The notes: a model not told the origin generated them from the letters alone. A stretch of 64,000 bases of DNA from Polaribacter pectinis (GCF_014352875.1 NZ_CP060695.1:2201501-2265500), one strand, 5' to 3'. Shown: positions 39,396 to 48,171, counted from the first letter of the stretch. Made by a program: numbers and translations.

Positions 39396-39526
39396 GGGTA
39401 ACAACGTATATAAAAAATAGCGGTTTAGGTGCTAACCTGAACCGTTTTTGCATTTAATTAAGTATCTTGCTTTCCGAAAATTTAGTGCTTAAAATCCGCT
39501 ACTTTTCATATACAAGACCGTTGTGT
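39396..39526 (+). repeat. attC-like site 6
   Basis: Closes cassette 6. The left arm GTGGGTAAC pairs with the start GTTACCCAC. The shoulder stem is TAGCGG (39418-39423)/CCGCTA (39496-39501): family C. It contains a terminator-like hairpin, listed separately. Confidence 0.85.
39421..39449 (+). terminator. Terminator-like hairpin within attC-like site 6
   Basis: CGGTTTAGGT pairs with ACCTGAACCG (one G-T pair) and is followed directly by five T. It would end the mercury operon transcript inside the recombination site. Confidence 0.55.
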
Positions 39527-39564
39527 GTAAGCGGAAAAAAATGTTAAGAATTAAAAATTGAACT

Positions 39565-40167
39565 ATGAGAAATTTACGAAAAACGATTATTCTATCATTT
39601 CTGATTATTTTAATGTTTGGATTTAATTCTTGCAAAAGAAATTCATCAAATGAATGGATTAAAGCTGGAGATAAACCAGATAGTTATATAATAAGTTTTG
39701 ATAATTCAATTTTCCAAAACGGAGAAAAAAGTTCTTATATTGAATCTATAGAGCCTGAAATTAATGGTTTTGGCACTTTAATGCAAACTTGTAATGCAAA
39801 AGAATATCTTGGAAAAAAAGTTAAAATGAGTGGATTTATTAAAACTGAGAATATTTCCGATTGGGTTGGAATGTGGTTAAGAATTGACCCAATAAAATCT
39901 CCATCATCCGAATATTTTGACAATATGAGAGATAAACAGATTAAAGGAACTACAAATTGGACGAAATACGAGATTATTTTAGATATTCCGACAAATAGTA
40001 ACTCTATGAATTTTGGAGTACTAATTTACGGAACAGGAAAAGTCTGGTTTGATAATTTGAGTTTTGAGATTGTTGGAAAATCAACGGAGAAATTTAATGA
40101 TTCTTTAAATATTGGGATTTCAAATAAACTTTTACCTAAACCGACAAATCTCGATTTTGAAGAATAA
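39565..40167 (+). CDS. Lipoprotein with jelly-roll carbohydrate-binding-like domain (cassette 7)
   Basis: The protein has 200 residues. The signal peptide ends in the lipobox-like FGFNSC, so the mature protein should be lipidated at Cys23. The main domain (about 55-175) has the pattern LGKKVKMSGFIKTENISDWVGMWLRID ... GTTNWTKYEIILDIP ... FGVLIYGTGKVWFDNLSFEIV, which resembles the beta-sandwich domains attached to some AraC-type and sigma-factor regulators and to CBM4/9-like modules. Here it is free-standing on a lipid anchor. Sugar binding is plausible but unproven. It is the only gene of its cassette. Confidence 0.65.
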   Translation: MRNLRKTIILSFLIILMFGFNSCKRNSSNEWIKAGDKPDSYIISFDNSIFQNGEKSSYIESIEPEINGFGTLMQTCNAKEYLGKKVKMSGFIKTENISDWVGMWLRIDPIKSPSSEYFDNMRDKQIKGTTNWTKYEIILDIPTNSNSMNFGVLIYGTGKVWFDNLSFEIVGKSTEKFNDSLNIGISNKLLPKPTNLDFEE

Positions 40168-40174
40168 AGCCTAC

Positions 40175-40307
40175 ACACAACACCTCATAAAATTTATGCT
40201 TAAATTTGAACTAGTACGAACCGACAAACATTTTAACAAACCGATTTGCAACCACCGAAAAATCTTTGATTTTCCAGTCGCACAAATCTTATAAAAACTC
40301 GTTAGCG
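40175..40307 (+). repeat. attC-like site 7
   Basis: Closes cassette 7. The left arm TACACACAAC pairs with the start GTTGTGTGTA. The most divergent site: the shoulder is ATTTATGC/GCACAAAT, and the inner hairpin is GAAAAATC/GATTTTCC. The core geometry is still intact. Confidence 0.78.
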
Positions 40308-40334
40308 GTCATTGAAAAAAACATCCGTCAATAA

Positions 40335-40814
40335 ATGAAAATTATAGAACAAAACATAAAAGTTTGCGGACTTGTTACCGAATTGACAAAGTCTCAATCT
40401 GAAAATTTTGGAATAATACAAAATCATTGGTCTGAATTTAATACGGAATTGAAAAGAAAAAAATTAAATCAAAATGGTGGGAATTGGACAAAATATGGAA
40501 TAACATTCAAAACGAACAAAAAATATTTCTATTTGACTGCTATTCCTGTAGGCAATTTAACTATTCCAGATAATTTTAAACATTTAGAAATTCCAAAAGG
40601 AGAATACGAGGTGTATTCACATAAAGGAAAAATGGAAGATATTAAAAACACTTTTTTTGAGATTTATAAAGTTATTTTGCCCAAGTCAAATCTGAAAATT
40701 GAAGACCAAGCAAAAACAGGATTTATACATTTTGAAAAGTATGATTATCGGTTTAAATGGAATAAACCAAATTCGCTAATTGACATTTATTTACCAATAA
40801 AAACGAACAATTGA
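40335..40814 (+). CDS. GyrI-like small-molecule-binding domain protein (cassette 8)
   Basis: The protein has 159 residues. The C-terminal two thirds carry the GyrI/AraC effector-binding pattern: IPKGEYEVYSHKGKMEDIKNTFFEIYKVILPKS, then FIHFEKYDYRFKWNKPNSLIDIYLPI. Stand-alone members bind hydrophobic or cationic small molecules, and some hydrolyse cyclopropanoid or other toxins. No DNA-binding domain is attached, so it is not a regulator itself. The start is 33 bp into the cassette. It overlaps the next gene by four bases. Confidence 0.75.
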   Translation: MKIIEQNIKVCGLVTELTKSQSENFGIIQNHWSEFNTELKRKKLNQNGGNWTKYGITFKTNKKYFYLTAIPVGNLTIPDNFKHLEIPKGEYEVYSHKGKMEDIKNTFFEIYKVILPKSNLKIEDQAKTGFIHFEKYDYRFKWNKPNSLIDIYLPIKTNN

Positions 40815-41086
40815 ACAATTACAAGAAAGAAATATTAAACAAGATTTGTTACACAGAACTTGTTTACGGCAGAATAAACAAAAAATTGAATTTAGAACTT
40901 TCTAAAGACCGAATTGAAAAGTTGATTTCTGAAATTCTCTCTAAAACTGACGAATCTGAATTTCAGAAAAAGGGAAAGAATATTTATATAACAAACAACG
41001 AAAGAAATATAAGACTAACAATTAATTCCTTTACGAATAGAATAATTACTGCGGACAAACTGAAAGAAAAAACAACGAACCGCTAA
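40811..41086 (+). CDS. DUF3781-family protein with TTG start (cassette 8)
   Basis: The protein has 91 residues. The stretch ICYTELVYGRINKKLNLELSKDRIEKLI ... KKGKNIYITNNERNIRLTINSFTNRIITADKL matches what I know of DUF3781, a small family of unknown function seen in Firmicutes and Bacteroidota. There is no ATG at the right place: the TTG at 40811 overlaps the TGA of the GyrI-like gene, which implies translational coupling. The pairing of these two small proteins in one mobile cassette suggests they act together, perhaps in coping with a small molecule. The function is unknown. Confidence 0.65.
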   Translation: MNNYKKEILNKICYTELVYGRINKKLNLELSKDRIEKLISEILSKTDESEFQKKGKNIYITNNERNIRLTINSFTNRIITADKLKEKTTNR

Positions 41087-41212
41087 CACCGTATAAAATT
41101 AATTGCTGGTTCCAGCCTACTTACGAAAGTCCTCGCGGACTTTCTATCTGTGTTTTATTTGCTAAATTTAGTGCTTAAAACACGCAACTAATCTTATACA
41201 ACAACGTTGTAG
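41081..41212 (+). repeat. attC-like site 8
   Basis: Closes cassette 8. The left arm ACCGCTAAC pairs with the start GTTAGCGGT and overlaps the last two codons of the DUF3781 gene. Family A hairpin at 41125-41144. Confidence 0.87.
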
Positions 41213-41260
41213 TGCATTAGGGAAAAATGAAAAATCGTACTTAAAAAAGAGAAAATCAAT

Positions 41261-42307
41261 ATGGAAAAATGGAATGAACTATGTTACATATTATCTGAAA
41301 ACTTGCCAACAAACACGAGCGAACAGTTATTTGAATTAAAAGTAGTTCAAGCATTTGAAAAATTAGGATGGAGCGAATTTAATAATGAAATTGCCGTACG
41401 AGAAAGTATTCAATTAGGAGCTTCAAATAGAATAAGTCCAGATTTAATTTTAAGATCAAAAGAGAAAGGAAATCTTTTCATTGTAGAAGTTAAAAAACCT
41501 TCTCTCGAAATTGACAATTCTACTTTCAAAGGACAGCTATCATCTTATATGGGAATTACAAGAGTTGAATTAGGTATTCTAATTGGTAATAAAATTCAAT
41601 TGTTTTTAGATGGTAAATTTTTCAATAAAAATAGCATCGTTTTAATCGATGAAATTGAATTTAATAGAGATAGTGAAAAAGGTTTAAAATTTGTACAATT
41701 ATTTAGTAAAGAGAATTATAACAAAGAAAATATTGAAAATCACGCTCAAGAAAAAATTCAACAATTAAAAGAAATAGAGGATTTTAAAAAATTAAAAACC
41801 AAAATACTATCTGAAAATTATAGCGGAAAAATAATTGATTATTTAAAAACTGAACTTCAAGATGAATTCGATGAAAAAATAATAGATAATGTTTTTAAAG
41901 TATTAGAAGTAAAAATTGAGAGTAAGAACAAAATAGTTCCGATAGAAAATTACGAAAAACCGAGAACGAAAAAATATAGAACTTTTGAGAATTTTAATGA
42001 ACCGACTGGAAAACTACCAATTGGAAAATATGTCCGAAAAACATTCAATGATTTAGTTAATAACAACTTAATAGACAGAAATGAAATTGAAAGATTACAA
42101 AGAGGCGATTATTCAAAATTGACCTTTGATATTCAATTCCCATTTTTGGCAAAAGAAAATTCGCCATATTACGAGAGAATAAGATATTGGAAAAATCCTT
42201 ATCAAATAAACGGAGAAATTTATTTTGTCTGTTCACAATGGTATGAAGTTCCAGCAAATAATGATAGACCATATTACGAAGAATGGTTAAAGAAAATGAA
42301 AAAATAA
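41261..42307 (+). CDS. PD-(D/E)xK nuclease-like protein, HsdR N-terminal type (cassette 9)
   Basis: The protein has 348 residues. An N-terminal restriction-endonuclease-like fold is indicated by Glu21, Asp61 in ISPDLIL and Glu76-x-Lys78 in LFIVEVKKP, the D ... ExK arrangement of HsdR N termini. A charged helical middle (about 140-225) links to a C-terminal domain (GKLPIGKYVRKTFNDLVNNNLIDRNEIERLQRGDYS ... YFVCSQWYEVP), a module I associate with other nuclease-like or restriction proteins. No helicase or methylase accompanies it, so this is a stand-alone putative nuclease, probably antiphage. The cassette boundary is 55 bp upstream. Confidence 0.7.
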   Translation: MEKWNELCYILSENLPTNTSEQLFELKVVQAFEKLGWSEFNNEIAVRESIQLGASNRISPDLILRSKEKGNLFIVEVKKPSLEIDNSTFKGQLSSYMGITRVELGILIGNKIQLFLDGKFFNKNSIVLIDEIEFNRDSEKGLKFVQLFSKENYNKENIENHAQEKIQQLKEIEDFKKLKTKILSENYSGKIIDYLKTELQDEFDEKIIDNVFKVLEVKIESKNKIVPIENYEKPRTKKYRTFENFNEPTGKLPIGKYVRKTFNDLVNNNLIDRNEIERLQRGDYSKLTFDIQFPFLAKENSPYYERIRYWKNPYQINGEIYFVCSQWYEVPANNDRPYYEEWLKKMKK

Positions 42308-42311
42308 CGCA

Positions 42312-42445
42312 CTACAACACCGTGTAAAAAAAATTGCTGGTAAAAGCTTACTTACGAAAATCCTCTCGGATTTTCTTCGTTTGTGTTTTATTTACTAAAT
42401 TCACTGCTTAAACCACGCAACTTTCTTTACACAAACACGTTGTAC
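42312..42445 (+). repeat. attC-like site 9
   Basis: Closes cassette 9. The left arm GCACTACAAC pairs with the start GTTGTAGTGC. Family A variant: GAAAATCC/GGATTTTC with loop TCTC at 42356-42375. It begins five bases after the stop codon. Confidence 0.87.
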
Positions 42446-42461
42446 TGCATTTGACCAAACT

Positions 42462-43262
42462 ATGAAAATAACAGAAAAAACAATCAGATTTTTAGGTAGA
42501 GCGTTATGTGGAGATACAGGATTAGTGCCTTATAAAAGTGGACCTCAATTAGTTGATTTTTTTGTTAATTACGGAGCGGACGACCAATATGGAGAAGGTT
42601 TTCCTTCAAGATGGAAATATACAGAAGAAAAGATTCGAGAATATAACGGAACAAAATTTTTGAAATCAATAATTGAAGACTCTGTTGACCCAAGAGATTT
42701 TATGGAGTCAAATATTGACATCAATGAAACCATAAAAACATTTAATGAACTTTTAAATTTTGATGGTTATGAGTTGAAAAAAGTTGGAGCGTTTTACAAA
42801 ATAGCAGACTCAAAAGGAATATTAGTAGAACCTGAAACCGTAACTGGAATTAATCACGATTTTATCCAAGAACAAATTAAAAAATGTAACGAAAAAATTG
42901 AACAAGGCGATTTCAATGGAGCGATTACGAATGCGAGAAGTCTTGCTGAAGCTGTTATGATTGAAATCATCGAAAAACACGAAGGAAAAGAAATCAAAAA
43001 TGACGGAAAAATAGAAAATCTTTATAAGCAAGTAAAGAAAATTCTAAATTTGACTATTGACCCGAAAACAATGCCACAAACAGTTTTACAAATTCTTTCG
43101 GGATTAGATTCAATTGTTGGTGGGCTTGCTGGTTTAAGCAATAATTCTGGAGATAGACACGCTAATAAATTTAACACTAAAAAACATCACGCTAGATTGG
43201 CTGTTAATTCAACAATGACTTTAGTTGATTTTTTATTAGAAAGTAAAGAATATCAAAAATAA
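42462..43262 (+). CDS. Abortive infection protein with Abi_C domain (cassette 10)
   Basis: The protein has 266 residues. The C-terminal half matches the Abi_C domain: FNGAITNARSLAEAVMIEIIEKHEGKEI (about 151-178), then GLSNNSGDRHANKFNTKKHHARLAVNSTMTLVDFLLES (about 224-261), with the conserved GDRHA and HHARLAVNS blocks. Such proteins are linked with phage exclusion, and the helical Abi_C region is related to HEPN-like folds, so RNA cleavage is a reasonable guess. The N-terminal half is unique. The start codon is only 22 bp inside the cassette, so transcription must come from upstream. Confidence 0.8.
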   Translation: MKITEKTIRFLGRALCGDTGLVPYKSGPQLVDFFVNYGADDQYGEGFPSRWKYTEEKIREYNGTKFLKSIIEDSVDPRDFMESNIDINETIKTFNELLNFDGYELKKVGAFYKIADSKGILVEPETVTGINHDFIQEQIKKCNEKIEQGDFNGAITNARSLAEAVMIEIIEKHEGKEIKNDGKIENLYKQVKKILNLTIDPKTMPQTVLQILSGLDSIVGGLAGLSNNSGDRHANKFNTKKHHARLAVNSTMTLVDFLLESKEYQK

Positions 43263-43270
43263 AAAACGCA

Positions 43271-43464
43271 GTACAACAATGGCTATAATTAATACGGGTT
43301 TAGGTGCTTAATCCAAAGTTTAGGTGTATTTATGAAGTCCGCCAAATCTTTTGATTTGGCTTTAAAAATGAAAAGATAAAACAAAATAAAAAGTTTTGGC
43401 TAAGTGCTTAATCGGAAATTAATTACTTTTAATTCCCGTACTAACCATAGCCGAGACGTTGGCA
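43271..43464 (+). repeat. attC-like site 10 (long, 194 bp)
   Basis: Closes cassette 10. The left arm GCAGTACAAC pairs with the start GTTGTACTGC. Shoulder stem TACGGG (43293-43298)/CCCGTA (43435-43440), a further compensated variant. The variable middle is about 60 bp longer than in the other sites. Confidence 0.8.
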
Positions 43465-43517
43465 TTAATTTAAAAAAAAATCGTAAATTGTAATTTATAA
43501 TCAAATAAAAAACAGAC

Positions 43518-44975
43518 ATGAAAAAAATTTTACTTTTAGTTATCTATGTTATTGCGTTTCAATTACATGCGCAAACTTACATGTATGGCACAACTTATGA
43601 AGGAGGTGCGAATGGGCTTGGAATCATTTACAGAGTTGACCAAAACGGCCAAAACTTTCAAAAAGTTTTTGATTTTACAACTAGTACGGGTGGTAAACCA
43701 TTAGGAGGTTTAACACTAGCAAATGGTAAACTTTATGGTTTTACTACAGAAGAAGGGCCTGTTGATAACCCTGGAGCTACCGCTGGGTTCGGATCTTTTT
43801 TTAGTTTTGACCCTCTAACAAATAATTTAACTGTAATTGAATCACTTGATGATAAATCTATAATTGGTAGTGACATTAATCATAGTCCACTTCTTGCTAA
43901 TGATGGAAAGCTCTACATTATTAGTGCACAAAGTGAAGTCGGTGTATTTAATAGTATAATATCAACTTATGACCTAGGTACGCAAGCTATTTCTGTTTTA
44001 GCTACCTTAGATAGAACTACTCACGGTCAAGGAAGATCAAAATTAATGCAGGCTAGCAACAACCATTTTTATATTGCTACCTCCAATGGTGGAACAAATG
44101 ATTTTGGAACGATCACTCGTTGGAATACCTCTACAAATCAACTAGAGGTGTTATTTAATTCAACTGGACCTGGTGAATCTCCAAATCACGGTTTTAAAAA
44201 TGCACAAAATGGTTTAATAGAAAGTAGCGATGGATATCTTTATGGTACATCTACACAAGGTGGTGATATAACAGATGTAGGTGTGTTATTTAGAATTAAA
44301 TTAGATGGTACAGATTACAGTGCATTAGAAGTTTTCAAATCAGGAATACAAGACCAGGGTTTTTATCCATATAGTGGTCTAACAGAATTGAATGGACTTT
44401 TATATGGTAATACATCAGAAGAAAATATAGATAACGTAAACGCTGGTACACTTTTCACTTATAATTTAACAACTGGTGTTGTTGATTATTTTTACACATT
44501 AGATCTTGAAGGTTATACACCTAAAGGAACTATGACATTATCAACTAATAACCGTTTATACTTTACAACTACAGGTGAAAACGGCGGAAATAATGGTAGC
44601 CTAATTGAATACAATCCTATCAATGGTAATGTAACTCAAAGACATTCATTCAACGGAACTAATGGTTCTAAACCATATTATGATGAATTAGCTGTCGTGG
44701 ATTTCACTTCCTTGAGTATTGATGAATCTTCTTTACTAGATAATATTGTCAATACATACCCGAATCCATTTCAGGACGTAGTTAATATTAAAGTTGAGGG
44801 GTCACATCTGATTGAAACTATTAAAATATTAGATCTTAAGGGTTCTGAATTGTATATTGACAATTCTAAGTCAAATGAATCTAATGTAAATACATCTTTT
44901 CTGTCATCAGGTGTTTATTTATTGTACATCCAAACAGATTTAGGTAGCACAACAAGAAAGATAATAAAAGAATAA
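43518..44975 (+). CDS. T9SS-exported GloVer-repeat protein (cassette 11)
   Basis: The protein has 485 residues, with a signal peptide (LLLVIYVIAFQLHAQ). The body is built of propeller-like repeats of the GloVer type: MYGTTYEGGANGLGIIYRV, LYGFTTEEG, YLYGTSTQGGDITDVGVLFRI and LYGNTSEEN. The C terminus has a type A T9SS sorting domain (NTYPNPFQDVVNIKV ... IKILDLKGSELY ... LSSGVYLLYIQTDLGSTTRKIIKE). The product should therefore be exported across both membranes and attached or released at the cell surface. It is the only clearly secreted T9SS client among the cassettes, and its export depends on host T9SS machinery. Function unknown. Confidence 0.8.
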   Translation: MKKILLLVIYVIAFQLHAQTYMYGTTYEGGANGLGIIYRVDQNGQNFQKVFDFTTSTGGKPLGGLTLANGKLYGFTTEEGPVDNPGATAGFGSFFSFDPLTNNLTVIESLDDKSIIGSDINHSPLLANDGKLYIISAQSEVGVFNSIISTYDLGTQAISVLATLDRTTHGQGRSKLMQASNNHFYIATSNGGTNDFGTITRWNTSTNQLEVLFNSTGPGESPNHGFKNAQNGLIESSDGYLYGTSTQGGDITDVGVLFRIKLDGTDYSALEVFKSGIQDQGFYPYSGLTELNGLLYGNTSEENIDNVNAGTLFTYNLTTGVVDYFYTLDLEGYTPKGTMTLSTNNRLYFTTTGENGGNNGSLIEYNPINGNVTQRHSFNGTNGSKPYYDELAVVDFTSLSIDESSLLDNIVNTYPNPFQDVVNIKVEGSHLIETIKILDLKGSELYIDNSKSNESNVNTSFLSSGVYLLYIQTDLGSTTRKIIKE

Positions 44976-44979
44976 CTAA

Positions 44980-45110
44980 TGCCAACAAGGTATAAAAGCA
45001 ATAGCGGTTTGGGTGTAATCTCAAACCGCTATTATATTTAATAGCCAACTTTGCCTACTGAAAGGAAGAGCATCTAATTCCGCTACTGTTCTTATACAAG
45101 TCCGTTGGGC
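44980..45110 (+). repeat. attC-like site 11
   Basis: Closes cassette 11. The left arm TAATGCCAAC pairs with the start GTTGGCATTA. Shoulder TAGCGG (45002-45007)/CCGCTA (45080-45085), family C. It carries a perfect 9-bp hairpin, AGCGGTTTG/CAAACCGCT (45003-45030). Confidence 0.85.
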
Positions 45111-45156
45111 GTCATTAAAACGAAATCCGAACAAAACGAGAAACATAACTGAATAA

Positions 45157-47217
45157 ATGAAAGCAAACGAAACTAAAGTTGAGGACTTTTTATCTTCAAA
45201 CAAAACACAATTCGTAATCCCAGTTTACCAAAGAAATTATGATTGGTCAACTAGCCAATGTAAACAACTTTTAGACGATATTCTCGAAGTCGGAACTAGT
45301 AAAAAAACAAACGCACATTTCATTGGAAGTGTAGTTTACGTCCACGATGATGTTTATACTTCTTCAAGAATAAAGGAATTAACAGTAATTGACGGACAAC
45401 AACGTTTGACTACATTAACTTTAATTTATTTAACTCTTTATCGTTTAGCAATAGAAATGAATGACGAAGGACTTGAAGCTGAAATAAGTGAAACATATCT
45501 GACAAATAAATTTGCACCAGAAGAAGAAAAACTAAAGTTACGTCCTACAGAGAATAATGATAAAGCAATCAAGTATTTATTGAGAAGTGACTCAACAGAA
45601 GAGTTTAATGATTTCTCTAAAGTAATTGATAATTTTAATTACTTCAAAAGTAGAATTACTCAAGAAAATATCGAATATGTTTTAAAAGGTCTTTCAAAAC
45701 TTATGTTCGTTGAAATTTCTCTTGACAGAGAAAAAGACGACCCTCAACGTATCTTTGAAAGCTTAAACTCGACAGGTTTGGAATTATCTCAAGCGGATTT
45801 AATTCGTAACTATATTTTAATGGGTCTTAATCGTAAAAGTCAAAATAAGATTTATAATAATTATTGGGAGATAATTGAGAAATTAGCAAAAGACGAAAGT
45901 TTAAATACAAGTAAAGTTTCTGATTTTATTAGAGATTATTTGACTTTAGTTAATAATAAAATACCTAATAAAAGTAAAGTCTATTTAGAGTTTAAAGCTA
46001 AATTTCCAACAAGTGATTTAGAGCAATTAGAAAACAATTTATTGCCTATAAAATCACTAGTAAAGTTTTACAACAAACTGTTAAACCCTAAAAACGAACC
46101 TGATAGAGCAATTAGAACTCAACTAGAATATATAAATCGTCTTGAAATAAACGTAGCCTTTCCATTTTTAATGAAAGTTTATGAAGACTATTCAGAAAAC
46201 ATAATAGATAAAGAAACATTTATTAAGGTTTTAGATTTTATTCAATCATTTGCTTGGCGAAGATTTATTCTCGGTTTACCGACAAATGCTTTAAATAAAA
46301 TATTTATGACACTTTATGAGAAAATTGACAAAGAAAATTATTTAATTTCTCTTCAAAAATGGCTTTTAAAAAGACCTGGTTCTCAACGTTTTCCTAAAAA
46401 CAATGAATTAATAGAAAGTCTTAAACTTAAAGACGTTTATAACGTAAAATCCAAGAACAGAACTTACCTTTTAGAACGTTTAGAGAATTTTGAAAACAAG
46501 GAACCTGTTAAAATAGAAGGAAATACAGATATAACTATAGAACATATTTTTCCACAAAATCCTGACCCAAAGTGGAAAGTCGATTTAGGAACTGATGAAT
46601 ATAATTTTATAAAAGAAACTTATTTAAACACAATAGGAAACCTTACGTTATCTGGAAATAACGGAAAATTAGGAAACAAAGTTTTTACTTTTAAACGAGA
46701 TTTAGAAAATGCTGGTTACAAAGACAGTAGATTATGGTTAAATAAGTATTTATCAATTGCAGAAAAGTGGGACAAAGCAGAAATCGAAAAACGTTTTGAC
46801 TTATTAGCAGAACGTTTCTTAAAAATATGGGAATATCCAGAAATTGAATTAGACGATAGAGATGAAAACAACGAAGTAAACATATTCGAAGCTGAAGACC
46901 CAAAACATAAGAAGCTTGAATATGCAATCTTCTTTGACCAAAAAATTGAGGTTACTCAAGTTGCTAAATTATATGTAGAGGTTTTTAAGCAATTATTTGA
47001 CTTACAACCTGAAACATTTTTCACAACTGATTTAGCAGAAAAAGTAACTTTAACAAAAACACCAAAAGAAGGAAACCCAAGACAGCCAGTTCAAATTAAT
47101 GACACTTATTTTATCGAAGGAAACATTGATAATATTGGAAAATTTGAGAAGATAAAACATGCATTGACAATATTTGATTCAGAAGATGAACTAACAATTA
47201 AATATGCGGAAAAATAA
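45157..47217 (+). CDS. GmrSD-like DUF262/DUF1524 antiphage nuclease (cassette 12)
   Basis: The protein has 686 residues. The N-terminal DUF262 domain shows FVIPVYQRNYDWS and ELTVIDGQQRLTTLTLIYL, a ParB-like nucleotide-binding and hydrolysing fold. The DUF1524 nuclease domain near residues 450-510 has ITIEHIFPQNPDPKW and TIGNLTLSGNNGKLGN, an HNH-type site with His in the EHIFPQN motif. A C-terminal domain of about 90 residues (EYAIFFDQKIEVTQVAKLYVEVFKQL) is extra. GmrSD enzymes cut modified phage DNA, so restriction of hypermodified phages is the likely role. It is the largest cassette gene and begins 53 bp after the boundary. Confidence 0.85.
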   Translation: MKANETKVEDFLSSNKTQFVIPVYQRNYDWSTSQCKQLLDDILEVGTSKKTNAHFIGSVVYVHDDVYTSSRIKELTVIDGQQRLTTLTLIYLTLYRLAIEMNDEGLEAEISETYLTNKFAPEEEKLKLRPTENNDKAIKYLLRSDSTEEFNDFSKVIDNFNYFKSRITQENIEYVLKGLSKLMFVEISLDREKDDPQRIFESLNSTGLELSQADLIRNYILMGLNRKSQNKIYNNYWEIIEKLAKDESLNTSKVSDFIRDYLTLVNNKIPNKSKVYLEFKAKFPTSDLEQLENNLLPIKSLVKFYNKLLNPKNEPDRAIRTQLEYINRLEINVAFPFLMKVYEDYSENIIDKETFIKVLDFIQSFAWRRFILGLPTNALNKIFMTLYEKIDKENYLISLQKWLLKRPGSQRFPKNNELIESLKLKDVYNVKSKNRTYLLERLENFENKEPVKIEGNTDITIEHIFPQNPDPKWKVDLGTDEYNFIKETYLNTIGNLTLSGNNGKLGNKVFTFKRDLENAGYKDSRLWLNKYLSIAEKWDKAEIEKRFDLLAERFLKIWEYPEIELDDRDENNEVNIFEAEDPKHKKLEYAIFFDQKIEVTQVAKLYVEVFKQLFDLQPETFFTTDLAEKVTLTKTPKEGNPRQPVQINDTYFIEGNIDNIGKFEKIKHALTIFDSEDELTIKYAEK

Positions 47218-47225
47218 TAACGAAC

Positions 47226-47357
47226 GCCCAACACCGTATAAAATTAATTGCTGGTTTTAGCCTATTTACGAAAGTCCTCGCGGACTTTCTATCTGTGTTT
47301 TATTTGCCAACTTTAGTGCTTAAAACACGCAACTAATCTTATACAAACACGTTGGCA
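47226..47357 (+). repeat. attC-like site 12
   Basis: Closes cassette 12. The left arm ACGCCCAAC pairs with the start GTTGGGCGT, the only core here that also fits the canonical GTTRRRY. Family A hairpin at 47270-47289. Confidence 0.88.
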
Positions 47358-47386
47358 GTTATTAAAATTCGGAACAATAAATAATT

Positions 47387-48028
47387 ATGAGTAAAGCTGA
47401 AAAAGAAAACTTGGATTTAGATAAATTTAAAAAAGAAATTGCTGATCAACTATTACCATTTATCGTTAACGATTTATATAAAAACGGAGAAATAAACGAA
47501 AATGAACTGAATGACAAAAAAACAGTTTATGAAAAAACACTTAAACACTTTGTAAATAACAACGATTTTGAAATTGAGACTTTAATTGACCATCGGAATT
47601 CAATCCTGAAAACAGCCAAGGAATATGAAAAAAGTAATTTTGATTTATCAAATACGTTATATGCCACATTCATTGAACATACATTGAATTATATTATTCA
47701 ATCAGCTTGTTACAATTCTGAAATAGACAGAAAAACTACAACCGAGATTATTAGAAATGTAAATATCGGTGGAAAATCAACGTGGCTAATTAAACTTTTA
47801 GGTTTACGACCAATAAACAAGAAACATATAAAAACAATTTTAAAAACATCTGAATTAAGAAACGCTTATATACATTACAAATGGAAACCGGATAAACCTA
47901 AAGAAAAAGATGAAAATGAACATTTAAAGAATGTAAAAGAAATGATAAAATATCTTCGAACATATGAAACAAAAGTAGAATTTGAAGGAAAAAAGAATAT
48001 CATAAATAAGACAATAAATAGTAAATAA
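47387..48028 (+). CDS. HEPN-domain protein, putative RNase (cassette 13)
   Basis: The protein has 213 residues, is alpha-helical and soluble. The motif ELRNAYIHYKW contains Arg158-x4-His163, the catalytic signature of HEPN ribonucleases, preceded by helices LSNTLYATFIEHTLNYIIQSACYN that suit the HEPN bundle. HEPN proteins commonly act as toxins or abortive-infection effectors. No antitoxin (such as an MNT nucleotidyltransferase) is present in the cassette, so it is either self-regulated or acts as a single-gene defence module. The start is 36 bp inside the cassette. Confidence 0.65.
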   Translation: MSKAEKENLDLDKFKKEIADQLLPFIVNDLYKNGEINENELNDKKTVYEKTLKHFVNNNDFEIETLIDHRNSILKTAKEYEKSNFDLSNTLYATFIEHTLNYIIQSACYNSEIDRKTTTEIIRNVNIGGKSTWLIKLLGLRPINKKHIKTILKTSELRNAYIHYKWKPDKPKEKDENEHLKNVKEMIKYLRTYETKVEFEGKKNIINKTINSK

Positions 48029-48037
48029 AAAAACAAC

Positions 48038-48171
48038 TGCCAACACCGTATAAAAAAAATTGCTAAATTAGTGCTTAATCAAAGTTAGTTGCATTTTTTG
48101 CTACTTCTGAATTTCCTGCGGAAATTCCTCGCACACAAAAACGCAACTTTCTTTATACAACAACGTTGGCA
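48038..48171 (+). repeat. attC-like site 13
   Basis: Closes cassette 13. The left arm AACTGCCAAC pairs with the start GTTGGCAGTT. First of family B: inner hairpin GAATTTCC/GGAAATTC (48109-48127). Confidence 0.86.
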
